The position numbers were made by a program, and so were the translations under genes. The notes under the pieces were generated by a model, which saw only the letters and a program-made list of their open reading frames with translations, searched no databases and was not told the origin of the DNA. From the NCBI RefSeq assembly GCF_001039355.2, contig NW_019775743.1:22353-86352 (forward strand): a DNA stretch of 64,000 nucleotides, read 5' to 3'. The first letter of the stretch is position 1; every line of letters starts with the position of its first letter. This document shows positions 24,201 to 55,699 of the stretch, piece by piece. The stretch is from Lingula anatina (lineage: Eukaryota > Brachiopoda > Lingulata > Lingulida > Lingulidae).

Positions 24201-26000
24201 TGCTTTGCACTATATTTTATCCTAATGAGGCTTCATCGTTACCAAGGCTTTTTTTCCTTTCCGAGTCACGTCAGTCATGCGCATATTTTGGGTAACATTT
24301 GCATAACTGGTTTACAACCATACAGCTAGATTACGCAGGCCAGTTTATTGATTTGGATGGTACCACTTGCTATATCGACGAAAGGGTTTTACTGATAAAA
24401 GCGGTAAAATTTCGACTGTACCTTAAATGAAGAAATGTACAATTAACACAATCATATTTTGTGTAACTCTCAAGAGAACATGTGGCCACCACAAGCACAA
24501 TGTCAAGAAATCATCAGAATGCCTAAGCTACAAGAATAACACAAGGACATTTCATTAAACCAAAATATCAAATATGTCCTTCTTCAGAAAAAGAAAACAA
24601 AAAAGATTCAATTAATTTACCTTCCCTCCTAATTGATAAATGGTTACATGAAATCGTTTATGTACTTAGACTTACACTAAACGAGGAAGTAATTTCTTAA
24701 TCGTAATAATTGATTGTTACTAAACAAGAAAGTCATTTTTAATCGCAACGTGTAACTGTTACAAGTCAACAACAACTCACAGACTTGTAAAATATGAAGA
24801 CGTTACAAAGAGAGTTTGAAGTGCAGTCTAGATTTGCCCTGAAGCTTCATGATTCTCCCACCAATGAGCAATGCCTTTCTCTTGTAGAAAAAATAAAATG
24901 TTCAAAATAAAAACGATTTTTTAATGTGCCTATTTATCACTGAGACAAGTTCAATTGTCTCTCTTTTAAGAGCTTTGTGACATTTACTTATATCGTTTTA
25001 TATCAAAAACACCATTAGAGCAATGTGCCCCATAAAATGTACTTGGGCGTCGATGGCAGTAAAATTCCAAATCTTCATCTAAGCAAATTCAATACACTTT
25101 CTTTTCTTTCCTCTCTTTTTCCCCACAATTTTTATTAGTATTATCATTAAAGATACATTTAGGACGAGCGTCGGTGGAGCTTGGATTTCCAGTAACGTAT
25201 ATAAATCACTTTTACTAGTTACTTATACGACTCAGATTTAGTTGACGTGCCAAGGGAAACCTATTTAAAAGGATAACAACTGTTCATTTTGTCCAAAAAA
25301 TGAATTTTCCTGGGGTAAATGACAATTTTTCCAAGCTTACCAATGGTTAATGAATCCATTTTTACATTCAAAGTTAGTCCCTGTTTTTTTTTTTCTAAAA
25401 AGTTTTTTTTTTTTTTTTTTTTGGGGGGGGGGGTAATAATCTCTTAAGATATTATGGAGGTCATTTTGTCCGATGACAGGCACAGATTTAAGAATAGTTA
25501 CTATAAAGGTCATTTTTGTGAAAAAAAATAGAATATATTATATTTATATGAATTGTTTACAATGTATTTATTGTGAAATATGGATCTCATACGAAGAGTT
25601 GTTATCTCTTTAATCGCTCCATTAATCAAATAACTGCCGTTTTTTTTCTTTTCTGACTTATCTGCTCTTCTTATATATAGAACAGTTCATATATCATTTT
25701 TCTGGTGATATGCAACGGTGTAGATTGGTGTTTCTCTAAGTTATGCAATTTGAAAAAATAAATAGTTCCCTTTGACCGTCAATTTTAATGAACGTGTGGT
25801 CGAGAGCAATGCCATCTAGCTTTCTGCAATAACTGCATCTTTGTGTGATTTTGAATTTCGATGTTTCATAACAAACTTGTATGTATTTAACAAAATTTTT
25901 ATATCATTATCATTTAATGACTTCCAATTGCAAAATATAATTCAATGTCGTTATAAAGAAAAAAGCTAAACAAACAGCCCTTTACGTGTATTATTTTATT
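21264..26000. other. Intergenic region with a short local duplication
   Basis: No supported coding region. 22640-22755 (aagtaaatatgacaaatgag... ccattgaaccact) is repeated in tandem at 22762-22860. A T run followed by a G run occurs at 25404-25433. Promoter elements of the protease presumably lie just above 21264 but none is distinctive. Confidence 0.4.
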
Positions 26001-26002
26001 TA

Positions 26003-26283
26003 TAACCTCCGCCAAGGAGGTTATGTTTTCACCCCTGTTTGTTTGTTTGTCTATCTGTCTGTCATCAACATAACTCAAAAAGTTATGAACCGATTTTGAT
26101 GAAAATTTCAGGAACTGTCAGAAGTGGGCCAAGGAACAGATGATAAGTTTGTGGTGGTGATCCGGATCAACCGTCAATCAATAATCAATAATAAAAAATA
26201 TCGAAAATTTAGAGGTGAAATGGCATTGGATGGAGACTTTGCTGCCTTGGCGGAGGTCTGCGCTCTCTGAGTGCTTTTCTAGT
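26003..26283. mobile_element. MITE with CTCCGCCAAGG terminal inverted repeats
   Basis: Begins aacctccgccaaggaggtta and ends gccttggcggaggtctgcgc. The internal tgtttgtttgtctatctgtc and aaaaagttatgaaccgattt are typical of a non-autonomous element widespread in marine animal genomes (from general knowledge). No coding capacity. Confidence 0.8.
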
Positions 26284-26854
26284 TAGCATTTGAATTACAA
26301 GACAGAATAAAGATGGCGTGCTGTATAAATCTCAAATTTAATTTCACAAGTGGAAAATCGACATTGATAGCTAGAAGCGATTTTATCTTGTAGCTATCCC
26401 CTTGAACCTAGATTAATGCAAACAGGCTGCTGTGCTAAAAGGTTTTGGATAATCGTGAATAATAGATGACAGGCAAAAGTTTTACCATCATCGGTATCAC
26501 CCGTACCCTTTTAATACTTGATTTCAAAATTTAAGCATCTAGTTTTTTAAAACTTCTCAAACATTTTAATAAAATTATTCTTTTTAATTTTTTTTTATTT
26601 AATTAAAAAAATAATACATTGTACAAACATTTTAAATGTAAGTATAGTTAAAACTATACTTAAGTACATGTATATATGTCCCAGACCCAACCCAATCCAG
26701 GCATATTCTAAATCCACTAATCCCAATATGGCATAATGCATTAATTGTTAAAAGCAGCACAACCTCATATATTAACTAATTTACAGGTACTAAGACGGTT
26801 ACCAGTAGTTTGGAGTTTCACTTGTAAGTAAGGCCCGATTGCCATATAACTTGA

Positions 26855-27700
26855 TCAAAGAAAGCAGATGGAATGGAATACGGAGGTACTGTGGGGCAGT
26901 AATATTTCAGAAAATTTAATAAAGTACAACATACAATCATAACCATGACTTTTACTACGCTTGAGAATTTTAATGGATTCTTTAATTTCCTCTGTTAATT
27001 CTGTATTCAATTCATCAAAAATTGAGCCATTTCCATTGTCTAAAGTAACACTAGGTGTAGCACCTCCATTTTCATCGCTGTGCATGTTCTTAAAATACTG
27101 GAAGAATTCATTGATTGATAAGTTTGGTGTGAAGGTTTTCCGATTCAAAAATCTCTTGTAGAATTCACGAGGGTTATTTTTTTCAAGTAATTGGCTGTAA
27201 TTTTCTTTGCATTTACTGTTTGCCTATATTTTTTGGCTGAATTAAAATCTTTCATTACATTATTTAGTACACTAACAAAAGAGGTAACGCAATCCTCCAG
27301 ACCTGCTGGTTCAGCAATATTATTATTTCTAATGCAACCTTCCAGTTACTTAATGTTATTTAAAAGTGCAGCAGTTTTTCATTCCATTTAAATTCGGCAT
27401 GCGAGACATCTTCATCAACTATACGTCGTATACAGTCGTAGCGCAATCAACATGTGTAGGTACATTAGAGGTCCGAGGTTCTACATGTAACGGGGCATGG
27501 TCAGAGTATGTATTAAAACTTCCAACAATAAACTTTCTAATCTCTGCAAACAGGTCTGGAGTAGCCAAAAGATACTTCAGCCCTTGGCCCCATTGTAAGT
27601 AAAATCATTTGAGTAGCTAGAGTGACGGCCATCCGTGAACTGCTGCTGTTGCCACTCCGACATAAAATACCGTAGATATTGCAAACATGTATCAGCACAT
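26855..27700 (-). pseudogene. Non-LTR retrotransposon (LINE) ORF2 fragment
   Basis: Reading the minus strand through several frameshifts: NDFTYNGAKG and LLATPDLFAEIRKF, then FNTYSDHAPLHV (C-terminal end of an apurinic-type endonuclease with its S-D-H motif). Then comes a linker, NNPREFYKRFLNRKTF, and INEFFQYFKNMHSDE. It ends with TEEIKESIKILKRSKSHGYD, the usual region just before the reverse-transcriptase palm (LKxxKSxGxD). The catalytic RT motifs are absent. Clade is uncertain (jockey/CR1-like order of domains). It is an old, truncated copy with no 5' or 3' ends visible. Confidence 0.7.
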
Positions 27701-28286
27701 GAATCGTAATAACATCCAACAACTTTCATGAAAATAAACTGAAATTAAATCTGGAGATTCGTTTATCTATTAGCATTTCGAATTTACGTTAAATCTCGGC
27801 ACGTTCGTCTTCATCGCCATCATACTTCCGTCGCAGTCTGAAGCGCGAAGATCAAACAATATCAAAACCGTAAATAGGAGTCCTTACGTAGGAAACATCG
27901 CGCTGGGGAACGGGTTTAATTAAGGCCTTCTTGTTAACGGTATCGTCAGTAACTAAGAGAATCATAAACAAATCTGGGTGACTCTATCTAATACAAAGCC
28001 TAAAATCAAAATTTTTACTTTTCAGTACTATACAAGAACAAATAATGAAAAGAACCGAGGCAGAATAATTTTAAATAAAAAAGGAATCTGAACGACAAAT
28101 ACAACTTTAAGCAAATGAAATCAAAAATAAAAAAATACACGCTCATGATTATGACTTACGCGTTATAATTAATTTTTAAAATAATATAGGTTCATTGTCA
28201 ATGCATGGCAGGACTATATGTGAAAACGGCATACACCCTCCCCTACACATACACTACAGAGAGAGAGAGAGAGGCGCGAATTGGGG

Positions 28287-29082
28287 GGGAGCTGAACAGT
28301 TAACGCGGTCTGAAAAATTTTAGGGAGAGTCAGATGAAAAATAGAGGGACCGTGGCATCTATTAAGTTCTACACGATGAATCTGGAATTGTGGGCTAGTT
28401 TAAGTTTTTTCTTTAAATATTTGCAATATACTTTGCCTTTCCGTAACCTTATGCGATCAAAATATTATCCTGGTGTCTTGATACATCTCCCACTTCTCTC
28501 TGCCCCCTAAAACGGTCCACACTAAAAAATCAATAGTCGTATGGCAATTTTATACTACAGGCAATTGACCTACATTTATACCCATGCAGCTATTGCCGAG
28601 TTTTATGGCAATGGAGTGAAAACGTGATACACGTCTGTGATATAAAAATTATTTCTAATTAAATAATTTACAAACAGTGCGTGTGGATCAAAGGTGTCCC
28701 TATTTGTGAGCAAAAGAGGTCATTACTTTTTGAAAATAATGAAAAATTTGGAGACAAGCCAATCAGAAAAAATGCATTTTTCTCTTATATGCAAACTAGG
28801 ATCCAAAATAGGATCCTAGATGCAAATTAGGTTCCTTGAAGTAATATAATTTTATAAGACTGGCCGGAAGTGATGTTCATATCAGAGATTTGTAATGTTG
28901 ATGATCTTGATGGCCTTGATGATCTTAATGGTGATTAAAAAAAAAAGAGTTTTTAGTTGTCATCTGGTGAGAAAGAAATTTTCTGCACAATCATTCCACG
29001 AGTGAAGAATACGTGGTAAACGCGCCTCAGAGATGCACTGCAGACGTCACGGCTTTTGGGTGAAAATCGCACGCGATATTCG
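28287..29082. repeat. Dispersed 0.8-kb duplication, copy 2
   Basis: Matches 15711-16486. This copy has an extra palindromic insertion near 28797-28825 (ctaggatccaaaataggatcctag) and a longer gap near 28550. The CRE-like gcagacgtcacggc is conserved. Confidence 0.8.
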
Positions 29083-30800
29083 GTTAGACTATAATTATGA
29101 TATATAGGTAAAAAAAAAAAAAAAAAAAAACTGAGTGAAAATGGATATCGGCAAAACATTAAAATTTTGACAGCATTTTTATTTATTTGTGTTCGTCAAG
29201 GATAAATTTAATAAGAATACTCTCTCTCTCTATATATATATATAGAAGCGAATATTAAGGAGAAACCCGAGAGAAAAAGTAATAAGCATAACAGTCAAAA
29301 CATGCAGAAGTTAAAAAAAAGTTCAGAGTTAAAAATCTTGTTGGCCACTACATATCCTCTTCGCAGAAGTTTATAGGGAAATTTTTAAGGCAGCTTGTAG
29401 CCGTATAAAATTGATGTTGTAAAGTAAATGACTTACGTTTTCACTAATTGCAGATAATTATTAAGACGGAATCAAATGAGTTAAATTATCATTCCCGGTA
29501 AATGGTTTTAGGAAATGTATTCTGAATCAGGTCAAAATTTTAAATATCTGCTTCGGAAGATCACGTTAAAAGATTTCACTATGTAGCCTACGGTAGCCAT
29601 ATAGTTGTGGGAATTTGTAAAAAAAAAAAGGTTTTGTGGTCTTATATGAGACTTCATTTTCACACTTGCAACCGACATAGAAAAATAATGTTTGAAAAGA
29701 ACGATAAAAACACGTTTGTAAGCCCATATACGCGGAAGTAGTCTCATATGCTGGTACAAGGTCACGCGGATAAGGCACTTACAAGTTGATATGCGTTATC
29801 TTCATCTTTCTGTTTGATGAAGCATTTTACAGGTAAGGAATATAGTTGTATAGTATTTTCTGTAACAAGCAACGATAAAGTATGAGTTTTAATCGCTCAT
29901 TTTTTCACGGAATCGGGTATAGTCGAGGCTGTATATTTGTTGGTCAGTTAGTTAACAGTTTGATACCATGACCGCGTTCACAAGTGCATTGATAAAAATC
30001 TTTTAGTTCCAATATAAGGGGAAAGGCAAGGAAGAGCATGACCGCAAACTCCACTGTGTAATTTCTTATACCCTTCAATTAACGGTTATATTTAGGGATT
30101 ACAGAGGAAGGGGAGGAGGGTGGGTGTAGCTCTAGCCAAGTCTTAAAATCCGGAAATAACAAAAACCGTGTGTGTGAACGAAAGCATTTGAAAATGATTA
30201 CGGGTCATGATAGGGACGATGGAAATAAGGTAAAACTGACAATAGTAGGCTTCAATTTCATATATTATCATTGCACACGTATATCCTTGTCATCATTACC
30301 CAACGTTATAACCAAATACCAACAGCATTTAATGTCTAAAGCGGGGAAACGAGTACTTTCACATTCGCTACAAATTTCTTGTTAGTTTATATTTACAGCA
30401 GACAAAAACATCACGTGATGTATTACTCATACTTGTTCTACTTTTACTTACATCATTGGCTTCCGGGGCACGTAGGCCTATAACTGAAGTCACCTATGAA
30501 GCTGGCACCTTGAGATAATAAACGGTATCAGTGCCGCATTGGCCGAGAAATAATTTTGGTAGTGGCGGTGGTGGAGGGGGGGGGGGGGGGGGCAACAGTT
30601 GAAGGCCTATATATAATAACCATGTCTCCATGTTATTTGTAAAATATGTGGTTTTGCTGACTGATGGACTTTTGATCGTCTGAGAGAAAGGAAAATATTA
30701 ACCTTTTATAGAGGCCGTCCTATAATATCACCTCCCCCTTGCGTTGTTGATCAACATTCGCAATGAGAGCATCAGATGATTTGCCTGACCTCGTCATAAC
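29083..30800. other. Intergenic, no gene supported
   Basis: AT-rich, with an A run at 29110-29130, (TA)n at 29232-29245 and a G run at 30577-30593. Short ORFs occur without splice or family support. Confidence 0.35.
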
Positions 30801-30810
30801 CCAGCGGGCA

Positions 30811-33737
30811 AATTATGTTGTTTTAACGTTGAAACAACGTTGAACCATAACATTGATAATACGTTGGATAAACATTGGATTTGAAAGTTGACTCAACGTC
30901 AGATAACAACATTGTATCAACGCCAGTTGTTAGACAACATTCTTGCATGAAAAGACATTAAAATGACCTGAAATGTTTTTATTTTGGTACGAAACACAGG
31001 TACACAATTATAACGTTCACTGTAAAAACATCCAAGTGCCTGCTTTGTCTGATTTTTTCAACGCATTTAGCTCCTAAGCATGTTTTGCACCTAAGCATGG
31101 TACACCCTTTTAGCCAGGATGTGTTTAGCAGTAGGACATGTTTGATGGCTAAATATATGTAGGGTATATATGTATGGCCTTTAAATTAGGATTTACAAGG
31201 TTTAATTAATTATTGAAAACGTGATACTTTGTTTATCAATACTAGCTGTAACTAACTTTATCAAAATAATAAAAAAAGTGATTTTATGTAAAGGTGACAG
31301 TTGTTTTGTGTCTTTAGTGAACTAGTGAATTTTCTTAACTTGTTATTCAGAAATACATTCCAATAAACTTCCTTGCAAGGTCAGCTAACACTAGAATGAA
31401 TACATGTAGATCGCTGTAAATGTGATGGAACAAAGTCAACAAAGTTGACAGTTCTCGGTACCCTGTTATGGATAGGTTGAGGTGGCTGTGACTTTGTTAT
31501 ATGTATTTTGACGGTATCTTCGATGTATTTTCTGCTTTTATAACAGCATCCTCCTTGCTCATGCAGCTTCCTTGATTTGTTATTGAGACATACACAACAA
31601 TGTCATGAGAATTTGGTCGGCCATGTAGATTTAAATTACATTCTTGTTATGGCCCCCCTGCAGTGCACCACTAGCAAAGATTGAACTATATATACATATT
31701 CTTATATATGTAAGAAAATAACTTTATATATATATATATACAGACTTGACATTTAATATGGAATAGTTTTTCCAAAACATAATTCATCAGTTTTTTTTCC
31801 TATTTTGACTGATAAATGAAAATACAGATTAAAGTCATGTTTTAATATCTTTTGATAATCTCTTCGATGTCATTGTGACATCAGTTCATTAATTGAATTC
31901 GTCAGTGAAGCAAACAAAAATACATTGCATATTTTCAGTCATACGACAACCATTGAAAGTGATATTTTGGATCTCCATATTTTCCTAATTATTGTCTTTA
32001 AAAGAGTTACACGCCCCACAAAGGCCCCCTATGTCAGTGTCTAGTCACAGCAACAGTCGCTGTTACGCTTGACCTCATCTTGCTGCTACCAGAGCTTTCA
32101 AGCCGCAAGGCATTTCTTATGATAGGCTTTTTAGAGTTTAATCTGGAATAAAATTCCAGAATATGGTTAAAACTTGTCCAATTTGGCTCAGTTTTGATGT
32201 AGGACATGCAGGCCGTTGATTCGGCGAGTAATGACCTACCCACATATTGTCTATGTGGTTCAAATATGGCGATTTTGATGACCAAGGTAGCTACTCATTC
32301 CCTTGGTTCTGAAAGTTATCTGCTATCAAATGTGCTCTGTGTGAACCGGCAACCTCACCCTGCAACCTAAAATTGTTCCTAAGGTGCCCCCTATCAAATA
32401 ATAGTCAAGTGGTTCCCAGATCATTCCTTTATTTGATCTGGTTCAGGTTTTCATCGATGACTACCATTGGTGTTTTGGCACCAACATGGTATCCACTCCA
32501 AATACTGACACTGTCAATGACCCTAGTCACTTAAGAAGTGGCACACGTTTCGTCGAAGGCCTCTTCAGAATGTCTGTAAACTCTGTTTTGACCAGTTTAG
32601 CGGTACAGGTTAAATCTGACCTCAATAAAGAAAGCCACGCGATTTCAGTGTTTTACCCAGAAAGTGTCATGGTCTCCAATTCATTAGAGAAACAGACTAG
32701 GCTGCTTTGCTGTTTACAGTGGCTTCCTCAGAGGTCGCCTGGAATCCTAACCTGCTGAAATCAGTTTGGTGTTCGCTAAGAGCCTTGAAAAACAAGTTTT
32801 GGTGACAATTTGTCCCTCATTCAAAACGGACTGGGTGGTTTTGGTTTAATTGCAGCAGCATATCCTGAAGGACAGTGAGTCCTATACCCTGGTGGTAAGA
32901 CGTCGATGCATTGGGCTTGGTCTCTGTGTACTGCCTCAAACTGAGCATAACTCTATAAAACTGTGTAGACCGTTCCGTTTGACACAATAATCTGTCTGGC
33001 AATGTCTGTGTTTTTCACGCCATTCTGGCGCAGCTTAACAGTTTTGTAAAACGCTGCTTAACTCACTTTACGCACTGCAAAACCGACCGCTTGCATGCAA
33101 AATTTCAAATTCTTCTATGCAGTATTTGCCGACATATAGATACTTTTTTGACAGAACCATCCTTCGCCAAAGTCAAGCTTTGACTAGCCCAAAGGAGCAC
33201 TGCCCAATTAAATTACTGCATATTACACAAGGCAGCCATGCAACAGACTTGGTAGTCAGTTAATTGGCAGCGACACAACTGACTTCACACTTCTCCAGTC
33301 AGATGTCTTATATGAAATCTGAATTTTTTTTAAAAAGAACGCATTTTTACCTAGGTATACCTTCAAAACTGAAATATTCCATATTAAATGTCAAGTCTGT
33401 ATATACTGTGAGTATATATATATATATATAACAAAGTCACAGCCAGCAGGCATAGTGGCATAGCCAGCAGGCATAGTTAGTTACAGTATTGATAAACAAA
33501 GTATCACGTTTTCAGTAATTAATATTTTAAATTACAATCCATGTCTTGCATCACGACGACCAAACAACAACGTTGAGTCAATGATCAAAATACAATGTTG
33601 AGTCAACATCACATTATGACGGTGTTTTGACGTGGCTGGATCAACGTTGATTTTACATTGAATTTAGGTAGATCAAGGGCAATTCAACGTATCAACCTGT
33701 TTTCAACGTTGATCCAACGTCACTATGCCTGCTGGGT
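30811..33737 (-). mobile_element. Decayed DNA transposon with long terminal inverted repeats
   Basis: The left end begins acccagcgggcaaattatg and the right end finishes atgcctgctgggt, next to TA. Both ends carry many aacgttga / tcaacgtt motifs. Inner arms are also inverted: attattgaaaacgtgatact near 31215 against agtatcacgttttcagtaat near 33500, and acagacttgacatttaatat near 31740 against its complement near 33380. Inside, on the minus strand, a helix-turn-helix-like piece KLRQNGVKNTDIARQIIVS lies at about 32970-33047, as in Tc1/mariner-type transposase N termini. It is followed by sequence with many stops. Superfamily is not certain; the HTH points to Tc1/mariner-like, but catalytic residues are not identifiable. 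Confidence 0.55.
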
Positions 33738-51511
<17,774 letters not shown>

Positions 51512-51529
51512 GTTGTCATAATAGAACAG

Positions 51530-52114
51530 CTTGTTAGGATGCTTAAATATATTATATATGTAAATAATGCAACTTCAACATGTAGCATTAATTATCACCT
51601 ATTTTTGTGAGTTTGGCCTAAATACTTTGGCTGCGTCTCCATTTCATGCTGTCATTTATTAAGTTTTCCCTTGATTGTGAAATAACTGTGCATGAGGGGT
51701 ATCAACTTTAATGTTTTGGTTCAGGCTCTTGATGCTGTGCAGCAAACCAAGATTGCTGAAGTGCTCGGAAGCGAAGGCAGAGATCAAAATACCCCAAAAG
51801 AGAAGCACTCCAGCAGTAAAGATCGCATGTGCCAAGACTCTGCAGATAGAGTCTCGTATGACAAGAGTGGTGATAATGCTGATGAGTAAGGGTTAGTACA
51901 TTATGAACAAAACATCCAGATCTCTCAATTTGAGTTTTGATCATCAAATTGGTGTCATTTGGTAAGAAATGTGAAATAAAATGTAGTTGGACTTCAGTAA
52001 ACTTTACCTACAGCATGCTGACATTTTTGATAACAGTACTGAACAGTGTGTATATATATACATATGTATTTTGTTTGGTTTTCGTTACAGGATAATCGCT
52101 GCTCGAGTATTTAA
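51530..52114 (+). CDS. KLC: Duplicated KLC C-terminal exons (alternative tails)
   Basis: 51536-51888 duplicates 47280-47640, including the exon copy at 51725-51889 (ALDAVQQTKIAEVLGSEG... ending NADE, TAA). Unlike the first copy, it keeps a normal acceptor (ttggttcag). 51890-52114 duplicates 51260-51511, ending with a second terminal exon at 52091-52114 (DNRCSSI, TAA) against DNRPLSN in the first. The copy at 51725 also has a donor-like GATGA|gtaagg near its stop. Splicing 50787-50847 to 51725 or to 52091 keeps frame, so up to three C termini are possible. KLC genes in other animals are known to make C-terminal isoforms by alternative splicing. Usage here is inferred. Confidence 0.65.
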
Positions 52115-54060
52115 GTCGACATAACAGAACAGCAAGTATCGATCAGGACATTTCTAATGCTTCCCTTTGCTGTATATTTAATGTAAAGTAGACTGAATGT
52201 ACTGCTATACAGAATGTATGAATGTGGACATAAACCAAATGATATCAACATAGCAGCCAGCTGATCAAGATATTCATTCACCATGGACATTGAGAGCTGT
52301 ATAATTTGCCTGTCTGCTTTTCATGGCCTTGAAGTTGTAAGCTGTGCATTTATTTCTCTTGTAAACATTGATATCATTTTGACAGCTTCTCTTGAATGTG
52401 CTGTGTAAAAGGAATAAGCAGTAGTGCTTGCAAAACATTGAAAATGAAATTGAAAACTGTTAATATGTTTAATACTTACAAACACCAAACGTTTGTTGTT
52501 CTTGCTTATATGGAGTATCTTGATTTAGCTGGCTACTGAAATGCCAAATTTGGACCTCGGATATTATTAAATGTAGATTTATCAATCTGGAGTGTGTAAT
52601 GGTTAAAAGTTCTCAATACAAATAGTATACCTTGGTGGTTTGGGACAGCACAGAGTTCAATGTTTTTCCCCTTTTCTTGTCACAACGCAACAAGGTACCT
52701 ACTGCTTGATATATAGCCAAGAGCAATTGACATATTATGAAAGGAACTTGTCTCTTCATAAAAGTATGAATGTTTAACTCATAATTGTAGGAATTTGTAA
52801 TGCTGTCCCCAATATTAAATACCAGCATCCAGCTTTTCTGTCAATATGTGCTAGTGATCTACTTTATGGTAAAAACAAGTTGGTATGAATGTGAATTTAA
52901 GCTGAATAATTATATGAATTCAAAGGATGTTCATGTAATTTATTATGTTGTACAATGCGCAAGCTATAAGCACTTAAATTAATTGGGTTATTTGATGGGT
53001 TATTATATTTAGAAGGTGTGGGTGGAAGTGAATGGCAAGACAAAAACATGATTCAGAAAGACAGTACAAGATGACAATTAAATTTTCAAAATGGTGCTAA
53101 TATGGTAAATTTACATCCTAAATTGGAAGCTTGGGTAAGTTAGCCTCAGCATGTTCGTTATTAAAGCTGTCTTTACTGTAGGGTTTTGACAACAAAGGAT
53201 GTTGTATTTCAAGGAAGCTGACAACTTTCCCCCTTGTTAGAATATCTAGCCAAGAAAGTAAGGGCAGCTTCATTTTAGATTTACGAGAAGCAGACATCTC
53301 AATGCAGTGACAACAAGATTTGCTATGGTACCATACCATGGTGTGATCTGTCAGGTGTCTGGACTTCACTGGGACAATGTGGTAAATGGAATTGTCAGTA
53401 ATTTTTACATTCCATAAGGGCAAGAGTACTTATAACTTGCTGATGTACCATTGTTATAAGATTGGGAGAGGTGTTGAGACTAGTTGTCAAGTAAAACCAA
53501 AGCAGGTCATTCACTTTGAAAAGGCACATTCTTACATTTGATTTATTGAGGATCCTTAGTCTTTGGTCAGCTTGAGAAAGATACATATTGTTATGTTACC
53601 TCTTATTTTTGTTTACTTATATTGGGACAAAAGATGTTTTTGGTTTGGTAACAGGTGAAAAGTATTTAATCTACAACAGTGTTCTGATGGTTTCATTTAA
53701 GAAAATTTGCAGTTAATTTGCAGTAAATGCAAACATTTGTAGTACATGGGGGCCTTCATAAATCAAGGTATAGCCAAAACTGATAAAGAATGTTACTCCT
53801 TTTCCGGTGCAAATCTGTACAATTTATTTATCAATTCTAATTCAAGAAAGAATTTTTTTCAGTACAGATCTTCATAATTTATGTTCTTTTTTTATGTAAA
53901 GATGGTGGGACTATTAAGTAATCTAGTTTATGAAGGCCTTTTTGTAGACAATTCAACACAAATTGCTTTCTCTGAACTGGCGACCTTTATGTTGGAGTTG
54001 ATCATGGTTTCTGTGCTTGTCAGTTTCCTATGAAATAAATATAGTATGTAATGGCTTATA
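52115..54060 (+). other. KLC 3' UTR and end of transcription region
   Basis: No coding region. AATAAA-type signal at 54034 (gaaataaatatag). On the opposite strand tttatt at about 54068 gives AATAAA for the converging minus-strand gene, so the two genes appear to meet tail to tail near 54.05 kb. Confidence 0.5.
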
Positions 54061-55125
54061 ACATTTCTTTATTTTTTCTTATTCAAAGAACAAAATTAAG
54101 TACAACAGATCCAGACATAGTGAAAGATTCAAATTCCACAAGTTTGGTCCAATGCCTGGAAATAAACTTCCAGTACAGATGCCATACATCTTCCTAAAAC
54201 AAAATGAAAATATGCTTTGCACCATTTCTTGCTAATTTGAAAAAAAAAAAAAACTGATTACTCTCTAAACCAAGCATCACGTCCATTAATGCAAGTTCGG
54301 TAAAATTTGAACAAAATATTGCAAATAAAAAAACCCAGGACCATTAATGAGTCAATTTCACAACCATATCTAATAATGGATGAGCACCAGAAATGGTAAA
54401 GGAGTGTAAACAACAAAAAATTGACTTAGAAACACCCAAAGGTTCAATGCAATACAGATTGTTTACAATGTTACTGAAAATTCACAAAAAGGTTTGAACC
54501 AGACTTTTAAAAAATACTAAAGAAAGTCCTAATATCAATACTAGAGTATAGTAAAATTAAAAAGTAAAGTACNNNNNNNNNNNNNNNNNNNNNNNNNNNN
54601 NNNNNNNNNNNNNNNNNNNNNNNNNNNNNNNNNNNNNNNNNNNNNNNNNNNNNNNNNNNNNNNNNNNNNNNNNNNNNNNNNNNNNNNNNNNNNNNNNNNN
54701 NNNNNNNNNNNNNNNNNNNNNNNNNNNNNNNNNNNNNNNNNNNNNNNNNNNNNNNNNNNNNNNNNNNNNNNNNNNNNNNNNNNNNNNNNNNNNNNNNNNN
54801 NNNNNNNNNNNNNNNNNNNNNNNNNNNNNNNNNNNNNNNNNNNNNNNNNNNNNNNNNNNNNNNAAAAAAAAAAAAAAAAAAAAAAAAACAGCTGCCACCT
54901 AAAGCATTTATGTGCACAACATGTATAAAATATAAGTACAGGAAAAAGCTACAGTGCTGTAGTAATAGATAATATGTAAAGCTCTCAGTTACACCAAATC
55001 ATCTTAGTGTTCTGGAGAATAGTAGCAAGATCATGTAACTGACAATATACCTATAACTTGCCTATAAAAATATATATAAATGAATGAATAGTCATCCTCC
55101 AAAGTCAATCGTTTTCGTAGTCTTT
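54061..55125 (-). other. Presumed 3' UTR of the minus-strand gene, with assembly gap
   Basis: Ns occupy 54573-54863 (291 bp), next to an A run. No ORF outside the gap. Interpreted as 3' UTR of the gene whose acidic tail ends at 55126. Confidence 0.4.
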
Positions 55126-55297
55126 TCAGTTTTCTTCCTCCTCCTCTTCTCCTTCTTCATCCTCTCCATCCAGATCCTCCTCTTCTTCATCATCAACTAC
55201 ATCCTCTTTGCCTTCCTCATCTTCAGCCTCCGCCTCCTCACCCTTGACCTGGGCCACATCTGCCCCATTGGTTGCTTTCTTACAAGGTGCCTCATTG
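55126..55297 (-). CDS. Acidic C-terminal exon
   Basis: Minus strand, acceptor caaccag, then NEAPCKKATNGADVAQVKGE, followed by a tail that is almost all E and D (DVVDDEEEEDLDGEDEEG) and a TGA at 55126-55128. It may be the C-terminal extension of the enolase-phosphatase-like gene just upstream, since some invertebrate members carry long acidic tails. It could also be a prothymosin-like or other acidic nuclear protein. It begins in phase 2 whereas the exon at 55700-55854 ends in phase 0, so an exon is missing between them or they are unrelated. Confidence 0.45.
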
Positions 55298-55699
55298 CTG
55301 GTTGTCCAGGACCGCGCAAAATTTAGCTATGTATCAAATTTAGAAATGGGCTCGAAATACGGACACAGTTGAATCTTTTAATTCGGGTAACACGTTAACA
55401 TTATCTTCCAAGTTCGTAGTCAAAATAGTTATGTGTAAATCGCTATGAGGAAATCCAACGCTGACAACAATAACCAGTTTCAATCATTTAATGTTCACTC
55501 GTCGCTTGCTCAAGTACATTCTGACGATATGTTGAATATTACACCCTTTAGTATCTTACCAAGACAATGGCTTCATGAACTTCCTAATCAATGGCTTCTT
55601 AATCAGAATAGTAAACAAGCCTACTCTGCATATTCAGACTTTACGTAAGGTATTATAAGGAGTTACAGACTACAGTAAAAAGTTATTACATGAAGTTAC

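Noticed and set aside
29532-29778. Overlapping 70-77-codon minus-strand ORFs
   Set aside because: No family, splice or conservation support in an AT-rich intergenic stretch.
54507-54917. ORFs spanning the gap
   Set aside because: They consist of unknown residues from Ns next to an A/T run.
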